Shown here in pieces: positions 60,252-64,000 of a stretch of 64,000 bases of DNA. Source of the DNA: Microbacterium gorillae (GTDB lineage Bacteria > Actinomycetota > Actinomycetes > Actinomycetales > Microbacteriaceae). Each line of letters starts with the position of its first letter. The stretch's first letter is position 1. Position numbers and translations under genes: made by a program. The DNA is taken from NCBI RefSeq assembly GCF_000826185.2, contig NZ_LN648875.1:1360356-1424355 (forward strand), given 5' to 3'. The notes beneath the pieces were generated by a model. It was given only the letters and a program-made list of their open reading frames with translations, was not told the origin of the DNA and ran no database searches.

Positions 60252-60833
60252 TCACGCCGCGATGAGCGTGCGCATGCGGCTGTAGCGGTGCGGAACGGTG
60301 CGATCGAGGCCGGGACGCATCCCGGACAGCGCGGCGCGCTCCGCCAGTACGCGCGCGTCGTGCGTGACCGCACCACTTCCGGCCATCGCATCCACCAGCC
60401 CGGTGCTGACCGCCCACTCCGCGTCGAAGGACTCGCCGCTGAGCAGCAGCTCCAGCGCGTGTCCGACACCGACCAGGTGCGTGGCCGCATTCGCGGCCGC
60501 TCCCACCGGTGCCGCTTCCAGCACCGGCATGACGAAGGTCGCATCCGGCGCGCAGAGGCGGAGGTCGCAGCCGAGCGCGAGAGCCAGTCCGTCGGCGGCG
60601 CACACACCCTCGATCGCCGCGATGACCGGCTTGCCGCCCGGGACGGCGCGGTCGAGGTCCGGCGGCATGGCGGGATCGTCGAAGGCGAAGTTCCCGGAGA
60701 TGACGGCAGCTCCCACCGCGGAGTCGTGCTGGAAGTGCGTCAGCAGCTCCTGGATCGCGCTCACCGGACGGGGCGTCGTGTGCCCCACGGTGATCAAGGC
60801 GATCGGGCCGTCCGTGGCGTAGTCGATGCACAC
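60252..60833 (-). CDS. short crotonase-like protein lacking catalytic glutamates
   Basis: This 193-residue protein has the crotonase core: NFAFDDPAMPPDLDRAVPGG and IAAIEGVCAADGLALALGCD, then DATFVMPVLEAAP. The two catalytic Glu positions of hydratases are replaced (GGLE becomes DGLA and PE becomes PV), so ordinary hydration is unlikely. It is 60-70 residues shorter than usual, with a short N-terminus and no long C-terminal helices. AAGGAGG precedes the GTG at 60833, so it is expressed as written. It converges with the dehydrogenase fusion. Confidence 0.75.
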   Translation of the reverse strand: MCIDYATDGPIALITVGHTTPRPVSAIQELLTHFQHDSAVGAAVISGNFAFDDPAMPPDLDRAVPGGKPVIAAIEGVCAADGLALALGCDLRLCAPDATFVMPVLEAAPVGAAANAATHLVGVGHALELLLSGESFDAEWAVSTGLVDAMAGSGAVTHDARVLAERAALSGMRPGLDRTVPHRYSRMRTLIAA

Positions 60834-61085
60834 GATGGCCTCCTTCCTCGGACCGCCAACATCGTCGTCGCGGTCCTGGACCTCCGATCGGAAGTGTCCC
60901 CGCTCGCATCCTGGAACAGGACCGGGGGTCGCGCCATCGCTCTCAGGACTTCCAAAGGATCCCTGCGGTGATGTGTCATGTCGGCACGGGCTCATGCAGG
61001 ACACCCACTGCGCGTGCGCAGAGCCTGCCGCGATACCGTCGGGGTCCGTCCGGGTCCGGAACGGGCGGCACTCGGCCGCATGCGC

Positions 61086-61190
61086 TAGACTGTTCCGGTT
61101 GCCCGGGCACATCTGTGCCCTGGCACGTGCAACACACCCTCCTGCGGCCGGGAGATGCCCGGTCGCCGATAGTCCGAAGGAGGTGGGTCC
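61086..61190 (+). promoter_or_regulatory. rpsF promoter and structured leader
   Basis: TAGACT at 61086-61091 is a good -10. The roughly 93-base leader has two stable hairpins, 61101-61124 (GGGCAC/GTGCCC) and 61144-61166 (CCGGG/CCCGG within GCG/CGC). It ends with AAGGAGG just before the GTG. A structured leader here fits the known S6:S18 autoregulatory mRNA site, but the exact motif was not verified. The rest of the 357-base gap upstream of 61086 shows nothing recognisable. Confidence 0.5.
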
Positions 61191-61562
61191 GTGACGCACC
61201 AGTACGAACTGATGGTGATCCTTCACCCTGAGATCGACGAGCGCCAGGTCGCCCCCAACCTCGACAAGTTCCTGAAGGTCATCACCAACGATGGTGGCTC
61301 GATTGACAAGGTCGACGTCTGGGGCAAGCGCCGGCTCGCATATGAGATCCAGAAGAAGAACGAGGGCATCTACGCCGTCGTCGACTTCACCGCGACCAGC
61401 GAGGCCACGCAGGAGCTCGACCGCCAGCTCAAGCTGAGCGAGCTCATCATGCGCACCAAGGTGCTGCGTGCCGAGGAGGCCATCGCTCAGGTGGCTGCCG
61501 AGGCCAAGCGCGCCGAGGAGAAGGCCGCTCGCAAGCCCAAGGCTGCGAAGAAGGACGCGTAA
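61191..61562 (+). CDS. rpsF: 30S ribosomal protein bS6
   Basis: bS6 binds bS18 on the small-subunit platform. The 123-residue product begins [20 protein letters not shown] and has the family pattern [20 protein letters not shown]. The C-terminal tail is Lys/Ala-rich, as usual in actinobacteria. GTG start with AAGGAGG upstream. It leads the rpsF-ssb-rpsR-rplI operon. Confidence 0.97.
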   Translation: MTHQYELMVILHPEIDERQVAPNLDKFLKVITNDGGSIDKVDVWGKRRLAYEIQKKNEGIYAVVDFTATSEATQELDRQLKLSELIMRTKVLRAEEAIAQVAAEAKRAEEKAARKPKAAKKDA

Positions 61563-61567
61563 CGACG

Positions 61568-62083
61568 ATGGCCGGCGAAACCATCATCACCGTCGTGGGC
61601 AATCTCACCGCTGACCCCGAGCTGCGTTACACGCAGAACGGCCTGCCGGTGGCGAACTTCACGATCGCGTCGACCCCGCGCACGTTCGACCGTCAGGCGA
61701 ACGAGTGGAAGGACGGCGAAGCGCTGTTCCTTCGCGCGTCGGTGTGGCGGGAGTTCGCCGAGCACGTCGCCGGATCGCTGACGAAGGGCTCGCGCGTGAT
61801 CGCGTCGGGTCGCCTGAAGCAGCGCTCCTACCAGGACCGCGAGGGCAACAACCGCACCGCGATCGAGCTGGAGGTCGACGAGATCGGCCCCTCGCTGCGC
61901 TATGCGACCGCCCAGGTCACCCGTGCCGCCTCTTCCGGCGGCGGCGGAGGCAACTACGGCGGAGGCCAGCCGCGTCAGCAGCAGGCCGTCGCCTCGGAGG
62001 AGCCGTGGTCCACGCCCGGTTCGTCCTCCGGCGCCGACGCATGGGCGACCCCCGGGTCCTACGGCGACGACACCCCGTTCTGA
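61568..62083 (+). CDS. ssb: single-stranded DNA-binding protein
   Basis: SSB coats single-stranded DNA in replication and repair. The 171-residue protein has an OB-fold ([60 protein letters not shown]), a Gly/Gln/Ser-rich linker and the acidic tip DDTPF, the docking tail for partner proteins. It is between rpsF and rpsR as in most bacteria. Confidence 0.97.
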   Translation: MAGETIITVVGNLTADPELRYTQNGLPVANFTIASTPRTFDRQANEWKDGEALFLRASVWREFAEHVAGSLTKGSRVIASGRLKQRSYQDREGNNRTAIELEVDEIGPSLRYATAQVTRAASSGGGGGNYGGGQPRQQQAVASEEPWSTPGSSSGADAWATPGSYGDDTPF

Positions 62084-62128
62084 TCCGTCTGACCGACGGA
62101 TCGATCACTCACTTTTAAGGAAACCAAC

Positions 62129-62383
62129 ATGGCTGGAAAGTCGAGCGGCGATCGCCGCAAGCCGCGGAAGGGCGCTAAGAACGCCGCTCCCGCGAAGTCC
62201 ATCCGCGTCGGCGTCATCGACTACAAGGACGTCGCGACGCTTCGCAAGTTCATCTCGGAGCGTGGCAAGATCCGCGCCCGTCGTATCACCGGTGTCTCGG
62301 TGCAGGAGCAGCGTCTGATCGCCAAGGCGATCAAGAACGCCCGCGAAATGGCGCTCCTGCCCTACGCCGGCGCTGGCCGCTAA
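62129..62383 (+). CDS. rpsR: 30S ribosomal protein bS18
   Basis: bS18 is the binding partner of bS6. The 84-residue basic protein contains [20 protein letters not shown] and [20 protein letters not shown], plus the AREMALLPY end. It has no cysteine at all, so it is the zinc-independent form. Its start is 45 bases after ssb, and rplI starts 10 bases after its stop. Confidence 0.97.
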   Translation: MAGKSSGDRRKPRKGAKNAAPAKSIRVGVIDYKDVATLRKFISERGKIRARRITGVSVQEQRLIAKAIKNAREMALLPYAGAGR

Positions 62384-62393
62384 GGAGCACCCG

Positions 62394-62846
62394 ATGGCAA
62401 AGCTGATTCTCACGAATGAGGTCGCCGGGCTGGGTAGCGCCGGTGACGTTGTCGAGGTCAAGAACGGGTACGCCCGTAACTACCTCGTTCCGCAGGGCTT
62501 CGCCGTGAACTGGACGCGTGGTGGAGAGAAGCAGGTCGCTTCGATCCAGGCCGCACGTCAGGCTCGCGCGATCCACGTCCACGAGGACGCTGTGGCTCTG
62601 AAGACCGCGATCGAGGGCGCCAAGGTTCGTCTGGCCGTCAAGGCCGGCGCCGAGGGACGCCTGTTCGGTTCGGTCAAGACCGCCGATGTCGCCGACGCCG
62701 TCAAGGCCGCCGGTCTCGGTGAGCTGGACAAGCGCAAGATCGTCATCGCCTCGCCGATCAAGTCGACGGGTGAGCGCACCGCCACCGTTCGTCTGACCGA
62801 CGACGTGACCGCCACGATCACGCTGCAGGTCGTCGCCGCGAAGTAA
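62394..62846 (+). CDS. rplI: 50S ribosomal protein bL9
   Basis: bL9 is a two-domain large-subunit protein. The N-terminal part [20 protein letters not shown] and [13 protein letters not shown] are diagnostic. A connecting helix leads to the C-terminal domain ending [14 protein letters not shown]. At 150 residues the length is standard. It ends the rpsF operon. Confidence 0.97.
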   Translation: MAKLILTNEVAGLGSAGDVVEVKNGYARNYLVPQGFAVNWTRGGEKQVASIQAARQARAIHVHEDAVALKTAIEGAKVRLAVKAGAEGRLFGSVKTADVADAVKAAGLGELDKRKIVIASPIKSTGERTATVRLTDDVTATITLQVVAAK

Positions 62847-62859
62847 TCGCGACACGCAC

Positions 62860-62895
62860 CGAACGCCCCTTCTCCTTCGGGAGGAGGGGCGTTCG
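62860..62895. terminator. terminator of the rpsF operon
   Basis: Sixteen-base arms CGAACGCCCCTTCTCC and GGAGGAGGGGCGTTCG (one G-U pair) around a TTCG tetraloop, 14 bases after the rplI stop. Confidence 0.88.
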
Positions 62896-63044
62896 TCATT
62901 CCGGGGCCAGCAGGGGATCGACGAGACGCCACAGTATGCAAAACACTGTTGATCTGGCATTACGTCATCTTTCCGTCCGATCGTGCCGGTAGTTTGCCCC
63001 GGCGCACGGGCATATGCGACCGATCGTGCGGATAAAATCAGGGC

Positions 63045-63623
63045 GTGGAGAAGGCTGATGGGCGCCGGGCTCGAGGCGAGGCGACGCGTCGACTCGTGGC
63101 GACGCGGGCCGCGATGGACGCCACGCTCTGGGGATTGGAGAGAACAACACTCGGCGAGCTCGCCGCACGCACCGGTGTGAGTAAGAGCGGCATCCTCACC
63201 GCCTTCGGGTCTCGCGAAGGAGTTCTCGAGGCGACGGTCGCGGCGGCCCGCGAGATCTACCTCACGGAGGTGCTGGGACCGACCGCGGGCAGCCCGGCCG
63301 GAGCCGCTCGGCTGCACGCTGTGGTGGATGCGTGGCTTTCATACGCGAAGCGGCATGTGTTCCCAGGCGGGTGTTTCCTCGTCACTACGGGTGTGGAGTA
63401 CGCGGGCCAGAACGGCGTCGTCGCGGATCGGGTGCGGGCGTTCAAACGCGAGTGGCTGGACTTCCTCGCGCACCACTTCGCTCGCGCCGGGGTGCGGGAC
63501 CCCTTCGCCGCGGCACTCCATTTCGACTCCGTGCTCGGGGGTGGGATCTCGACCTGGGGCCTGCTCGGTGAGGAACGTGTGCTGGATGTCGCGGCGGAGG
63601 CTGCGCGCGCCCTCATCCCCTGA
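63045..63623 (+). CDS. TetR family regulator
   Basis: This 192-residue TetR protein has the helix-turn-helix region LGELAARTGVSKSGILTAFG, followed by SREGVLEATVAAA and a C-terminal domain with GGCFLVTTGVEYAGQNGVVA, like YcdC-type regulators. GTG at 63045 follows TAAAAT by six bases, so the mRNA is probably leaderless. A 10-base direct repeat at 62977 and 63020 may be its operator. The target could be itself or the next gene. Confidence 0.82.
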   Translation: MEKADGRRARGEATRRLVATRAAMDATLWGLERTTLGELAARTGVSKSGILTAFGSREGVLEATVAAAREIYLTEVLGPTAGSPAGAARLHAVVDAWLSYAKRHVFPGGCFLVTTGVEYAGQNGVVADRVRAFKREWLDFLAHHFARAGVRDPFAAALHFDSVLGGGISTWGLLGEERVLDVAAEAARALIP

Positions 63624-63667
63624 TCGAGCGGGTGAATCCGGTTAATACCTGTGGTGGAATTGATCCC

Positions 63668-64000
63668 GTGTCCGAGTCCCTTCCGTACCCGCTGCCGCCA
63701 GACTGGCCGCTGCGGCGCGGCCGTGGGCCGCGGATCCTCACGGTCGCCGTCTTCGTGATCGCGTGGGTCGTCGTTCTCGGTCTGACGGTCACGAGCTTGG
63801 CCGACGGCAGCACCTGGCCCGGGCTGTGGTGGACCTTTGCGTTCCTGCTGCTGGGACTCTGCCTCTCCGTCGTGTTCCTGCGCAGCGGCGGTGAACAGGG
63901 TGTTCCGCGCTTCGTGAACGCGATGGCGATGTCCGTCGGGGCCGATCGCCCCGTTGACAGCTGGGTGCACTACGTGCCGGAAATGAGGCACAGCGCTTGG
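63668..64000 (+). CDS. hypothetical membrane protein (5' part, cut by window edge)
   Basis: An open frame from a GTG at 63668 runs to the end of the window (111 codons). It starts VSESLPYPLPPDWPLRRGRG, then shows two membrane helices (ILTVAVFVIAWVVVLGLTVT and WWTFAFLLLGLCLSVVFL) and a soluble stretch beginning RSGGEQGVP. TGGAAT seven bases before the GTG suggests a leaderless transcript. The family is not recognised. Confidence 0.6.
   Translation, partial: MSESLPYPLPPDWPLRRGRGPRILTVAVFVIAWVVVLGLTVTSLADGSTWPGLWWTFAFLLLGLCLSVVFLRSGGEQGVPRFVNAMAMSVGADRPVDSWVHYVPEMRHSAW

Overview
This is 64 kb of high-GC actinobacterial chromosome spanning the replication origin. Gene content, the parS type and frequent leaderless promoters suggest Microbacteriaceae, perhaps a Microbacterium-like organism. 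That placement is inference from recognition; no search was run. No rRNA or tRNA genes, CRISPR arrays, insertion sequences or prophage genes were seen.

Origin core (1-16.4 kb). On the minus strand lie gyrA (cut by the window edge), gyrB, a DUF721 gene, recF, dnaN, oriC (about 6.19-6.78 kb, with DnaA boxes) and dnaA. On the plus strand the run is rpmH-rnpA-yidD-yidC-khpB-rsmG, then a 2.1 kb gene-free stretch holding eight parS sites, then parA-parB. The last parS lies across the parA start codon. DnaA-box-like sequences, two of them forming a perfect palindrome, sit between the last two parS sites.

Housekeeping flank (15.7-28 kb). Two small unknown genes are followed by the minus-strand block trxA, trxB, murJ and a DUF6049 gene. 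After these come a methyltransferase, a small unknown protein, an APH-fold phosphotransferase, a GNAT acetyltransferase, the CCA-adding enzyme, malate dehydrogenase and CorA.

Accessory metabolism and transport (29-44.7 kb). A GAF-domain regulator lies apart from an AldB/ExaC-type aldehyde dehydrogenase and its DUF779 partner. Between them is a divergent MocR regulator and YczE-type membrane protein pair with two likely operators. A complete oligopeptide or dipeptide ABC transporter follows (lipoprotein, two permeases, fused double ATPase). Next come a membrane-anchored lysozyme-like protein, a GNAT-methyltransferase fusion and an unknown protein.

Catabolic island (44.7-60.8 kb). A minus-strand operon of APH-type kinase, acyl-CoA dehydrogenase and SDR resembles the split halves of ACAD10/11 and the LvaA/LvaC/LvaD set for 4-hydroxy acids. 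It diverges from a plus-strand beta-oxidation operon: acyl-CoA dehydrogenase, thiolase, hydratase/3-hydroxyacyl-CoA dehydrogenase and a nitronate-monooxygenase-like protein. Then come a TetR regulator and an aldehyde dehydrogenase, a tandem-TetR regulator, an acyl-CoA ligase, a zinc alcohol dehydrogenase fused to GXWXG/DUF4334 domains, and a short crotonase-like protein that has lost the usual catalytic glutamates. Together they could take an alcohol through aldehyde and acid to acyl-CoA and on to beta-oxidation. Two promoters share one operator-like motif.

Right end (61-64 kb). The rpsF-ssb-rpsR-rplI operon has a structured leader and a strong terminator. A leaderless TetR gene and the start of a membrane protein follow. 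Every product call rests on reading motifs in the translated sequence.
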